This document shows positions 1-6,879 of a DNA stretch of 22,692 bases, one piece after another. Positions within the stretch are counted from its first letter, which is position 1; each line of letters starts with the position of its first letter. A program made the position numbers and the translations under genes. The notes beneath the pieces are model-generated. The model was not told the origin of the DNA. It saw only the letters and a program-made list of their open reading frames with translations, and did not search any database. Source of the DNA: an uncultured Clostridia bacterium (GTDB lineage: Bacteria; Bacillota; Clostridia; Christensenellales; UBA1242); contig CAJFOL010000058.1 of the NCBI GenBank assembly GCA_904397185.1, positions 1 to 22,692 on the forward strand, in the 5' to 3' direction.

Positions 1-91
1 CATACCCACCACAAAAAGCATACTCGTTTAAGAGCCTATCATATTTTTCGCTTAATTTCATTAATATATCCGAGTCTGTCTCTCTTGACAA
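1..91 (-). CDS. Possible partial gene, 5' end only, cut by the window edge
   Basis: Minus-strand reading frame open from position 91 (TTG) to the left edge, with an internal ATG at 61-59. It reads LSRETDSDILMKLSEKYD, then continues to ...EYAFCGGY. The charged, helix-like composition looks like real protein, but there is no convincing ribosome binding site before either start. A second frame beginning at an ATG inside the upstream hairpin (about 110) reads MVQFFICQER. Adding one T to the T6 run near 94-99 would join both frames into a single smooth protein. This could therefore be a frameshifted or slippage-dependent gene, or chance. It lies just downstream of the TetR-type gene. I do not recognise the family. 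Confidence 0.3.
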   Translation of the reverse strand, partial: MSRETDSDILMKLSEKYDRLLNEYAFCGGY

Positions 92-95
92 ATAA

Positions 96-123
96 AAAAC
101 TGTACCATTTTAGATACAGTTTT
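96..123 (-). terminator. Weak intrinsic terminator after the TetR-type gene
   Basis: Perfect 9-bp inverted repeat: AAAACTGTA at 96-104 and TACAGTTTT at 115-123, with a 10-nt loop. On the minus strand the stem is followed by a T-rich tract (TTTTTTATTT), as expected for a Rho-independent terminator starting just 1 nt past the regulator's stop codon. The stem has only two G-C pairs, so termination may be incomplete and could allow read-through into the possible gene at the left edge. Confidence 0.5.
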
Positions 124-124
124 G

Positions 125-724
125 CTATAAACTTCTATTTTCTAAACAAGGTCTAACACAGTCTACTATGATTTTTTCAATATATTCTATTTCATCTTTG
201 CAACCATTCCTTATCCATTCGCTAATTATGGCATTTACACCATTTAGATAATAAAGTATCATGTAATTCCCCGCTTTGTCGTCTATATCAAACCTTCTGA
301 AAATAGGTTTGAAGATATATTTGTTAAGCGAATTGAACTTTTCATGGGTGTGCATAATATTTGAGTGCTTTATTGCTACTTCATATATAGTCCTATTATC
401 TTTCATAAACATTAAATAAGGTGTCAAATACTTTGAAGTGACCAAAATCAAGTCCTCTTTTGGGCTTTTGTTTATCTTTTCTATAAATTTCTCTTCAGTA
501 TTATCAAAATAATTTAAAAATTGCTTGTTAATATTTCTGATACTTTCATCGAGCAAATCATCAATTGTGTCATAGTGCAAATAAAAAGTAGAACGGTTTA
601 CACCCGCTTTTACACAAATTTCCTTTATTGTGATATAATCATAGTCTTTTTTATTTAGAAGTTCAATGAGGGCTTGATTCATAAGCAAGGCGGTATTATT
701 ATACTTGCTTTCACTCTTGTTCAT
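125..724 (-). CDS. TetR/AcrR-family transcriptional regulator
   Basis: A 199-aa protein with the TetR layout: an N-terminal helix-turn-helix at residues about 30-55 (ITIKEICVKAGVNRSTFYLH, with the family's typical STFYxHY recognition helix) and a helical ligand-binding C-terminal domain. The C-terminal half resembles the group of Bacillota TetR proteins that includes DhaS-like regulators, but I cannot name the ligand. The ATG start at 724 has a good ribosome binding site (GGAGGG, 7-8 nt upstream). It starts 18 nt after the stop of the membrane-protein gene, so the two are probably co-transcribed. By analogy with most TetR proteins it probably represses its own operon. The inverted repeat at 1082-1123 is the obvious candidate site. 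The family call is firm; the target and ligand are inference. Confidence 0.9.
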   Translation of the reverse strand: MNKSESKYNNTALLMNQALIELLNKKDYDYITIKEICVKAGVNRSTFYLHYDTIDDLLDESIRNINKQFLNYFDNTEEKFIEKINKSPKEDLILVTSKYLTPYLMFMKDNRTIYEVAIKHSNIMHTHEKFNSLNKYIFKPIFRRFDIDDKAGNYMILYYLNGVNAIISEWIRNGCKDEIEYIEKIIVDCVRPCLENRSL

Positions 725-742
725 AATACTGCCCTCCTATTT

Positions 743-1096
743 TTATTCTTCATCGGCTATTTCTTTTGCAAGTCGCATAATGTCAGAGCCATATTTCCTC
801 TTTCCCTTCTCAAGAATTTTCTTGTAAATTGGATAGTTGACCGAGCAACCTATGATGCCAACGACACCTACCACAATTCCTGCAATAAATGCCACCAAGC
901 CTGAGCCTATTGTACCCAATGCAAGGCACATACCAGTACCTAAAACTAATGCACTGACTATGCCAAAGGTATAAGCAAATATCAATGCTGGTTTTTTGGC
1001 TTTTGCATCTAGTTTTTTAAGTTGTTTGACTTTTGTATTCTCCTTTTTAGAATATTCGTTTGCAATATGTTCTGCATAAATTTTATCTGTATCCAT
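743..1096 (-). CDS. Small two-helix membrane protein, function unknown
   Basis: A 117-aa protein. A charged N-terminal third (residues 1-35, rich in Lys, Asp and Glu) is followed by two hydrophobic segments at about 36-60 and 65-88, then a basic and acidic helical tail (YKKILEKGKRKYGSDIMRLA). This predicts a hairpin membrane protein with both ends in the cytoplasm. The start is supported by AAGGAGGT about 8 nt before the ATG. From memory, similar clostridial proteins sometimes carry the label 'dihydropteridine reductase', but I see no nucleotide-binding or catalytic motif here and would not transfer that name. It is first in an operon with the TetR-type regulator, so it may be the regulator's main target or a sensor partner. 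Its function is not known from sequence. Confidence 0.8.
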   Translation of the reverse strand: MDTDKIYAEHIANEYSKKENTKVKQLKKLDAKAKKPALIFAYTFGIVSALVLGTGMCLALGTIGSGLVAFIAGIVVGVVGIIGCSVNYPIYKKILEKGKRKYGSDIMRLAKEIADEE

Positions 1097-1123
1097 CTCT
1101 TTTACCTCCTTGATACAGATAAA
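1082..1123. repeat. Perfect 12-bp inverted repeat around the ribosome binding site and start codon
   Basis: TTTATCTGTATC at 1082-1093 and GATACAGATAAA at 1112-1123 are exact reverse complements separated by 18 nt. The gap holds the ribosome binding site and start codon of the membrane-protein gene. One arm encodes the DTDK residues after the initiator Met; the other touches the -10 box and the expected transcription start. Arm centres are 30 bp apart, about three helical turns, so both lie on one face of the DNA. This fits a binding site for a dimeric regulator such as the TetR protein encoded downstream. An RNA hairpin is possible only if transcription starts upstream of 1123. Confidence 0.6.
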
Positions 1124-1151
1124 TTATACAAAGATTTTATCTAAAATTAAA
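1123..1151 (-). promoter_or_regulatory. Probable promoter of the membrane protein/TetR operon
   Basis: On the minus strand there is a consensus -10 box TATAAT at 1128-1123 and a weak -35 box TTTAAT at 1151-1146, separated by 17 nt. The predicted start of transcription is near 1116, giving a leader of about 20 nt with a strong ribosome binding site. The inverted-repeat arm at 1112-1123 covers the end of the -10 box and the start point, where a bound repressor would block initiation. Confidence 0.5.
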
Positions 1152-1246
1152 CTACAAAAATCTCAAAAAATGTTGATTTAAGATAAAAAATTTATTTTTT
1201 TTAATTTTTTTATTGTTTTTTCGTTAATTTTTCTCAAAAAATAATT

Positions 1247-2386
1247 TTATGCAAGCCATGCATCTGGACAAGTTCTTTTTTCTTTAAACCAATTGGTATC
1301 TTTAAGTTTTAGGTCGTTATTTGAAAAGGTAAGTGAAATTTCACCGCTTGATACAGTAAAAACAATATTGCCGTTCATAGACTTGTATGTGCATTCTGAA
1401 AAAGTGTCGCTGTAATGGTCGACCATTGAGGTCACGTATACTTTGTCTGTATAAGGTGCGACTCTATCAATAAAGTCTTGACTTGGAAATTGTCTAGCAC
1501 TATTGTCTGTATACTCGCTTGTGCCCGCACAGCAACAAACACAGACATATTCTGGTGTTATAGCCTCCATAAGTTCATCGCAACTTGAAGTGTATGAGCC
1601 GTGATGCCCCGCCTTATAAAGTACGCAGTGAGGCAGTCCGCCGTGGTTTGTCTCATAATATTCGACAAGCCTTTTCTCCCCTCTATCTTCAAGGTCTCCA
1701 GTAAAAAGATAGTGATTGTCGCCCTGATTTATCATTACACAGACTGAGTAATCATTTTCGCCTATTGATTGGCTGTGGTCATAATAATAGTTGTAAAGTA
1801 TTTCAAGTTCGACATCCTGCGAAAGTTCAATCACACGGCTGGCACCATTTTCATTGTTATAACACTCAAGTGCCGTCCAGTGGTTCGCCCCCGCACGTAT
1901 CTCATCGTTTCTTGCCTTGTAGTATCTTCCTAGAACACTGCTATCATTCTCATCGTCATCCTTGTTGGTCATAGGAAAATCTATTATATTTTCAACAACG
2001 TAGTGTTCAAATATTCCCTCGCCATGTGAGGTAGTGCTGTAAAATGCACCTATATGGTCTTCATGAGCATGGGTTGCAATCACATATTCTAGTGTGCCAT
2101 CTGTTACATATTGGTCAATGTAATTTATTAGAGTGCTAGACGAACTGTCTTCTGAGCCTGCATCTATCAAAATATCATTCTCTCCGCACTGAATAAACAC
2201 ACTATCACCCGTCTTACTGTTGCCAAGTTCCATAAAATGTATGGATAAGTCGCCACGGACTAACGAAAGATTTTCGCTAACTGGTCTATCTTCAATAAAA
2301 ATTCGGTAGGCAAAGCCAATCAAAAAGCCAGCACATAGCAAAACGGCGGATAACAAAATGCCTAAAATAATCTTAATTGCCTTCAT
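1247..2386 (-). CDS. Membrane-anchored metallo-beta-lactamase-fold hydrolase, ComEC-like
   Basis: A 379-aa protein with an N-terminal hydrophobic anchor (residues about 3-28) followed by an extracytoplasmic metallo-beta-lactamase fold. The metal site is visible as THAHEDH (H106, H108, D110, H111), the later FTGD (D232), and KAGHHGS (H262, H263). The order and the KxGHHGS motif match the hydrolase domain of ComEC/Rec2-type proteins and stand-alone ComEC-like hydrolases of Bacillota. It lacks the multi-spanning competence channel, so it is not ComEC itself. In related enzymes the substrate is nucleic acid or a phosphodiester; here the substrate is unknown. The strand before the last motif is unusually Cys-rich (C270, C283, C285-C287). 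The start has an AAGGGGG site and overlaps the preceding Ig-like gene by 14 nt, indicating coupled translation. I see no clear terminator after its stop. Confidence 0.85.
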   Translation of the reverse strand: MKAIKIILGILLSAVLLCAGFLIGFAYRIFIEDRPVSENLSLVRGDLSIHFMELGNSKTGDSVFIQCGENDILIDAGSEDSSSSTLINYIDQYVTDGTLEYVIATHAHEDHIGAFYSTTSHGEGIFEHYVVENIIDFPMTNKDDDENDSSVLGRYYKARNDEIRAGANHWTALECYNNENGASRVIELSQDVELEILYNYYYDHSQSIGENDYSVCVMINQGDNHYLFTGDLEDRGEKRLVEYYETNHGGLPHCVLYKAGHHGSYTSSCDELMEAITPEYVCVCCCAGTSEYTDNSARQFPSQDFIDRVAPYTDKVYVTSMVDHYSDTFSECTYKSMNGNIVFTVSSGEISLTFSNNDLKLKDTNWFKEKRTCPDAWLA

Positions 2387-2744
2387 TGTCGCCCCCTTCT
2401 ATGCTAGGGTCAATAACAACTACAATGCGGTACCGCTCAACACCCCGATACCTTATATCATCAACAGTGTATTTGATATAATAGGTATCAGCGACTTCGT
2501 TATTCACCGTGCTTTCACTCTTAACTTTGTCTGAGATATCCTTGCCAAACGAGATTGCCCTTGCTCCCTCATCTTGATAGGTCTGCCCTACCATAATCTC
2601 AATTCTCTTTTCGCCTATGATTTCAAAGACATCATTTTGTGTCAAATATTTCGCGACAAAATATCCGCCAACCACACATATTACAAACACTATAGTCAGC
2701 AATATAAACGATATACTTCTCTTTTTTGTCTTATTTTTTGCCAT
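2373..2744 (-). CDS. Membrane-anchored protein with an Ig-like (DUF5011-type) domain
   Basis: A 123-aa protein: a basic N-terminus (KNKTKKRS), one transmembrane helix at about 11-33, then a single extracellular beta-sandwich of about 75 residues. The pattern VGQTYQDEGARA, followed by GKDISDKV and a closing strand RYRIVVVI, is typical of the DUF5011 or 'bacterial Ig-like' domain of Gram-positive surface proteins. These usually occur as part of large surface proteins, so a stand-alone, anchored copy is unusual. The ribosome binding site (AAAGTGAA) is weak. The gene begins 12 nt after the superoxide reductase stop and overlaps the MBL-fold gene by 14 nt, so it probably works with the latter, for example by docking it to the wall or to a substrate. 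That role is inference. Confidence 0.75.
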   Translation of the reverse strand: MAKNKTKKRSISFILLTIVFVICVVGGYFVAKYLTQNDVFEIIGEKRIEIMVGQTYQDEGARAISFGKDISDKVKSESTVNNEVADTYYIKYTVDDIRYRGVERYRIVVVIDPSIEGGDNEGN

Positions 2745-2756
2745 ATTAATTCACTT

Positions 2757-3140
2757 TTAAATTGTTTTTACCCAAAGTCCGTGCAGATTGCAATATGAGT
2801 AAACTTCTGTTAAATTCTCATCCTTAGCCAAAACAAAATCTGCTATAGGTTGGTCTTGAGGTGAAAGTTGTCTAACGTAGAACCCTTTGTTAGTCAAAGC
2901 GATGATATGTGATATGTAATGCTCCTCTGTCATAGGATGAAACACCTCGCCTACCTGAACGTTTACATTTTGTCCGTCAACTTTTACAACAGGGATATGT
3001 TTTTCTGTCGCACCGTCACTTGCAAGTGGATTTAACTCTTCCATAATCTTTCCACAGCACATCAAAGGGACCTTCTTATCTACAAGTTTTATAACTACGT
3101 TTCCACAAACTTTACATTTATAAAAAACTAATCTTTTCAT
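2757..3140 (-). CDS. dfx: Desulfoferrodoxin (superoxide reductase, two-iron type)
   Basis: A 127-aa protein of full family length. It reduces superoxide to hydrogen peroxide in the cytoplasm without releasing oxygen, a hallmark of anaerobes. The N-terminal desulforedoxin domain keeps all four Cys ligands of centre I (C9, C12, C28, C29). The C-terminal neelaredoxin domain keeps all ligands of the catalytic centre II: H48, H68, H74, C117 and H120. It also has the conserved Glu-Lys pair (E46, K47) beside H48 that serves superoxide binding and proton supply. The ATG start is backed by an AAAGGAG site. It has its own promoter just upstream and is the first gene of a possible transcript that continues into the Ig-like and MBL-fold genes. 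Confidence 0.96.
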   Translation of the reverse strand: MKRLVFYKCKVCGNVVIKLVDKKVPLMCCGKIMEELNPLASDGATEKHIPVVKVDGQNVNVQVGEVFHPMTEEHYISHIIALTNKGFYVRQLSPQDQPIADFVLAKDENLTEVYSYCNLHGLWVKTI

Positions 3141-3165
3141 ATTTTATTCTCCTTTTAACAGTTAA

Positions 3166-3194
3166 ATTATATCATAAATTTTATCTATGCACAA
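3166..3194 (-). promoter_or_regulatory. Promoter of the superoxide reductase gene
   Basis: Minus-strand -35 box TTGTGC at 3194-3189 and perfect -10 box TATAAT at 3171-3166, separated by 17 nt. It sits only a few bases past the U32 gene's stop codon, so dfx can be expressed independently of that gene. Transcription should start near 3159, giving a short leader that contains the ribosome binding site. No terminator is visible between the U32 stop and this promoter, so read-through is also possible. Confidence 0.7.
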
Positions 3195-3200
3195 ATGTTT

Positions 3201-5363
3201 TTAAATTTCTTCTATAGCATTTGCATTTTCTTGGATATTCTCGCGCCTTACACTTTTTGCCTTTAATACAAACTGACAGGATACAATCTTTTTTCGTTTA
3301 ATAACAAAATCTCTATTATTTAAGTGATATGTGAGATTTTCCTTATATGTGCAGTTGCTACAGGTACTATGCAAATGTTCTTTGAATGGGCAGTGCCTAA
3401 AATACATATATTCGGGATAATAATCTTTAAAGCAATACAGATTCACCCCGCAATTTTTTATGTACGGATGCTCCTCTATTGACAAAATAATATGTTTGTA
3501 ACCTCTCTCAGCATAATATTTTACTGCATAAGAATTGTATACATTTAGGTTGCTTCCAATGATTGTCTTATCCGCACTTTTAAGACTCAGTGCATAGTAA
3601 TTGTTTGCCACAACTCCCCAGTTTGGGCATTTTGACAAAATATCCCTAATCTTGTCAATCTCGCTTTTATTTGTCATAACTGGAAGAGAAATATACACCA
3701 TGTAATCACTATACTTTTTGTACTGCTCCACTATTTTATCATCAAAATCATTGACCGACCAAATATACATTTTATCATGTGATAGATAGTTTTTCTCCAA
3801 ATCTTCAGTTAGCAAAATATCAAGGGAATTTTTATTTTTATCAAAAATTTCAATGTTTTTCTGTAAAAAACTTGATTTTTTTGCTAAATTTTCACGTTTT
3901 TCATAATTTTTTAAGATTTTCTCTTGCAATTTCTCTAGCCCAAATCGTCTGAGAGCATTGAGTTGAGCGACCGTTAGAAACACATTTTCGCTTTGCAAAT
4001 CTACATTTCTTAACCTAAAAATTTCACCAGATTTTGAAAATTGTTTTCTTATTTCATCTTCACCTAAAGGTTTTGTCTTTGCCTCTTCGGGCAGAATGTC
4101 ACACTCTAGTTCTACATTTGCATACTGGCATGATAAAGCCATCTTCACCTTCTGCCCTATTTTTAAATCTAACTTAACATCGTAGTCAATATACTTCTTT
4201 AAAGACAGGTACTTTTCTTCTAAATGAGAGTCGACTATCAAATTCACCTTGCTATTTTTAGGAAAAGAAGAGGTGCTGGTGAGAAGATATCTATCACTTG
4301 ATAGGCTTTTAAAATCTACAACACTTACCACTCCGATTTCTTTGTCATCATTAAAGATTTTTAATACGTCACCTTTTTGAAGTTTATGAGAAGATTCTAC
4401 TGTAATTTCATTAAATCTTTTGCCAATTTTAACATTTTCTATCTTCCCTATTTCAACACCAATATGATTTTGTGCCTTAGGATAGATTATCTTTTCATCA
4501 CTAAAATAGCCATTTATATAGTTTCCACGATTGTAAACCGCCTTCAAATCATTGATATCCTGTTTTGTATAATTAAAATCATTATCTATTGCCCTGCGAT
4601 AGACATTTGTAGCCGCAGCGACATATGCTGGTCTTCTCGCTCTGCCCTCAATTTTAAAGGAGTTCACACCACTATTGTAAAGTTCCTTGAGAGATTGAAG
4701 ATTGCAAAAGTCTTTTGTGCTTAATAGGTACCCCTCTTTTTTCTCGCTTCCGCAATCTAAACTATAGTTTAATCGGCAAAATTGTTTACATTTTCCGCGG
4801 TTACCACTCGCATTTGCTAGAAGTGAGCAGAGGTAGCAGTTTCCAGAAAAACTTACACACAAGGCACCTTGAATAAAATATTCGATTTCAACACTTGAGT
4901 TATCTCTTATCCTTTTTATTTCAGAAAGCGGAGTCTCCCTTGCAAGCACGACTCGTTTTAACTGAAGGTCAGAAATATTCTCCACCCCCTCTAGGTTGTT
5001 AAGCCCCATCTGTGTGCTTCCATGAAGTTCGATAAATGGGAAGTGCTGACGCAGGAAGTATATAAGACCTATATCCTGCACAATAAAGGCATCGACACCA
5101 CATGATAGTGCCTTATTTACATAGTCTATAACATCGTCAAATTCATCGTCTCCAACAAGGGTGTTTAATGTAAGATAGACCTTGACACTGTGAAGATGAG
5201 CATATTCGACCGCCTCAGCAAGATTTGAAAAGGTGAAATTTTCAATGTTCCCCCTAGCATTAAAGTTGTCAAGCCCAAGGTAAACTGCATTTGCACCATT
5301 GTTGACCGCACATTTTAGTGAATCAAAATTCCCCACTGGAGAGAGAAGTTCTATTGTTTTCAT
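3201..5363 (-). CDS. U32-family protein (RlhA/TrhP-like RNA hydroxylation factor, 'collagenase-like peptidase')
   Basis: A 720-aa protein. Residues 1 to about 260 form the U32 barrel: ELLSPVGNFDSLKCAVNNGA at the start, HGSTQM at 114-119, and the family signature EYFIQGALCVSFSGNCYLCS at 161-180. The Cys residues C169, C176, C192 and C196 lie in and after it and are candidate Fe-S ligands. A strand-rich middle region and a Cys-rich tail (HCPF, CSNC near 660-670) make it the long form of the family. Although labelled peptidases, characterised members RlhA (23S rRNA C2501) and TrhP (tRNA U34) are prephenate-dependent hydroxylation factors. Length is closest to RlhA, but I cannot decide between rRNA, tRNA or another target. 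No Shine-Dalgarno site precedes the ATG; the promoter predicts transcription starting at that ATG. Confidence 0.88.
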   Translation of the reverse strand: MKTIELLSPVGNFDSLKCAVNNGANAVYLGLDNFNARGNIENFTFSNLAEAVEYAHLHSVKVYLTLNTLVGDDEFDDVIDYVNKALSCGVDAFIVQDIGLIYFLRQHFPFIELHGSTQMGLNNLEGVENISDLQLKRVVLARETPLSEIKRIRDNSSVEIEYFIQGALCVSFSGNCYLCSLLANASGNRGKCKQFCRLNYSLDCGSEKKEGYLLSTKDFCNLQSLKELYNSGVNSFKIEGRARRPAYVAAATNVYRRAIDNDFNYTKQDINDLKAVYNRGNYINGYFSDEKIIYPKAQNHIGVEIGKIENVKIGKRFNEITVESSHKLQKGDVLKIFNDDKEIGVVSVVDFKSLSSDRYLLTSTSSFPKNSKVNLIVDSHLEEKYLSLKKYIDYDVKLDLKIGQKVKMALSCQYANVELECDILPEEAKTKPLGEDEIRKQFSKSGEIFRLRNVDLQSENVFLTVAQLNALRRFGLEKLQEKILKNYEKRENLAKKSSFLQKNIEIFDKNKNSLDILLTEDLEKNYLSHDKMYIWSVNDFDDKIVEQYKKYSDYMVYISLPVMTNKSEIDKIRDILSKCPNWGVVANNYYALSLKSADKTIIGSNLNVYNSYAVKYYAERGYKHIILSIEEHPYIKNCGVNLYCFKDYYPEYMYFRHCPFKEHLHSTCSNCTYKENLTYHLNNRDFVIKRKKIVSCQFVLKAKSVRRENIQENANAIEEI

Positions 5364-5369
5364 GGATAC

Positions 5370-5398
5370 ATTATATCAAAATTTAAGATAATTGGCAA
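5370..5398 (-). promoter_or_regulatory. Promoter of the U32 gene, predicting a leaderless mRNA
   Basis: Minus-strand -35 box TTGCCA at 5398-5393, a 17-nt spacer, and perfect -10 box TATAAT at 5375-5370. Only GTATCC separates the -10 box from the ATG at 5363, so +1 (7 nt after the box) falls on the A of the start codon. No ribosome binding site precedes this ATG, consistent with leaderless translation. Confidence 0.75.
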
Positions 5399-5470
5399 TA
5401 TTTTTCTATTGTTTAATCAAAAACATCACAGTATGTATATTTTGTCTTTATTACGTAAAAAATAATCTTC

Positions 5471-5476
5471 GGAGGA
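5471..5476 (+). promoter_or_regulatory. Ribosome binding site fixing the start of the ferritin-like gene
   Basis: GGAGGA lies 8 nt before the ATG at 5485. The reading frame is open back to a TTG at 5392, but that upstream stretch is AT-rich, encodes an implausible hydrophobic peptide and overlaps the divergent promoter. This site therefore sets the start at 5485. Confidence 0.85.
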
Positions 5477-5484
5477 ATATATTT

Positions 5485-6732
5485 ATGAGTTACAATCCAT
5501 TTTTAGCAAAACCTAAAAAGTTGGAAAGCACAATCATGAGTTTTAAGATGCTTTCACCAAAACCTTACAATAAAGATGAAGTAGACCCATATACTCGGGT
5601 ACGTTGTATACTGATGAATGGTACAGAATATGAAGCAGTTTGGTCAAAGCACCATTTCAATCGACACTGCGGTGACAATGAACTCCGCCGTGCGGTCGGT
5701 TTTATTCGAAATAGCGAGCAACAGCAACAAAAACTTATCTCTGCTTTAAAGCCTACTGATGAAAATGTACTTCAGACAACACTAGGATATGAACAACTCG
5801 CGGTAGACCTTACTGCTATACTAGCACAGAGGCAGACAAACAAGTTTGTCAAAGATGCCTTAGACTTTGCCCTTCTTGAGGACTTTGACCACCTTTATCG
5901 CTATGCCAACCTTCTTGAGACAGATATGGGTGAACACGCAGAAAAATATGTCGGCTCTTATACTGAAATTATGCCAGGCAGGCCAACTGTCGCACACCAC
6001 CGTCACCCTTTTGATAACATAAAAAAGCCGATTAGCAACATCTCTGCTGACCCTATAACTAAATGTGACGTCTCAATCATCACCGCAGCCGAGCAACAGA
6101 CAATGAATTATTATATGAATTTAGGTGCATTTTACAAACATCAAAAAGGCAGAGAGGTGTACACCGAAATTGCCATGGTCGAAGAAGAACACGTATCGCA
6201 ATATGGCTCTCTAATTGACCCATCAATGACTATGCTTGATGACCTACTAATGCATGAGTATATTGAGAGTTATCTGTACTTCTCAATGTATAATGACGAG
6301 ATTGACTCTCATATCAAGCAAATATGGGAAATGCTCTTTGAACAAGAACTCTCTCATCTTCATGCCACCCTCGCTCTTGTGCGAAAGTATGAAAATAAAG
6401 ATTGGTTTGACGTCATACCAAGTGGCGATTACCCAGAACTTTTAAAATTTTCACCACAAAAAGAGTATGTCAGAAAGGTTTTAGGAGAGACCATTTGCAA
6501 CACCTCTCTATATGAAGGCTATATAAATGTTACAAAACTCCCTGACAATGCAAACTTCTTTGAATACCAAAAACGAGCAGTCAAGGATGTCCAGACAATG
6601 CCATCCCATATAGTTATTGACGACCACATAAAAGCCTTTAAAACAGATTATCGTCTGCAAGACAAAGAGCATCCCGTCAAAAGTTTGAGGGATAGAAAAG
6701 ATGACAATATAACTTTGGGAAGAGTAAAATAA
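5485..6732 (+). CDS. Ferritin-like helical protein, putative metal-binding, unknown function
   Basis: A 415-aa soluble, mainly helical protein. It contains Glu/His helices like those of ferritin and rubrerythrin-type proteins: E103 and LEDFDH (131-136), E203 and VEEEHV (232-237), HEYIES (257-262) and FEQELSHLH (285-293). The repeated ExxH motifs suggest one or more di-metal sites. The chain is longer than a single four-helix bundle, so it may hold one and a half to two bundles. It also has His clusters (HH at 56-57, HHRH at 171-174). I recognise the fold class, not the exact family; oxygen/iron stress or a di-iron oxidase role is inferred from the fold and from the neighbouring superoxide reductase. 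It is divergent from the U32 gene. No strong promoter is visible; a TTGTTT near 5409 and TATATT near 5436 are poorly spaced. Confidence 0.75.
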   Translation: MSYNPFLAKPKKLESTIMSFKMLSPKPYNKDEVDPYTRVRCILMNGTEYEAVWSKHHFNRHCGDNELRRAVGFIRNSEQQQQKLISALKPTDENVLQTTLGYEQLAVDLTAILAQRQTNKFVKDALDFALLEDFDHLYRYANLLETDMGEHAEKYVGSYTEIMPGRPTVAHHRHPFDNIKKPISNISADPITKCDVSIITAAEQQTMNYYMNLGAFYKHQKGREVYTEIAMVEEEHVSQYGSLIDPSMTMLDDLLMHEYIESYLYFSMYNDEIDSHIKQIWEMLFEQELSHLHATLALVRKYENKDWFDVIPSGDYPELLKFSPQKEYVRKVLGETICNTSLYEGYINVTKLPDNANFFEYQKRAVKDVQTMPSHIVIDDHIKAFKTDYRLQDKEHPVKSLRDRKDDNITLGRVK

Positions 6733-6879
6733 TAAAGATTAATGTAAAATTATTTAAATTAAGCAAAATAATTAATATTAAATAATTGAAAACTAAAACA
6801 AAATAACAAAAATTAACAAGAAAAATGCGATAATTAAATGAAATTACGAAAAATTAAAGCAAAATTAAAAAAATAAAAC
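6733..6879. other. A-rich low-complexity spacer
   Basis: About 150 bases that are almost entirely A and T, with the plus strand strongly A-rich and recurring AAAATTAA-like units. No reading frame, RNA gene or promoter is convincing here. It follows the stop of the ferritin-like gene and leads into the long hairpin. It may be merely the upstream A-tract of a bidirectional terminator. Confidence 0.5.

Noticed and set aside
743..1096. Dihydropteridine reductase label for the small membrane protein
   Set aside because: No Rossmann or flavin-binding motif is present; the protein is essentially two transmembrane helices with charged ends.
3141..3194. PerR-type operator at the superoxide reductase promoter
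   Set aside because: The nearest word (TTATGATATAATTTAA) fits the TTATAATnATTATAA consensus poorly and with the wrong half-site spacing.
5392..5484. Upstream extension of the ferritin-like gene to a TTG start
   Set aside because: The extension is AT-rich, overlaps the -35 box of the divergent U32 promoter and lacks a ribosome binding site, whereas GGAGGA sits 8 nt before the ATG at 5485.
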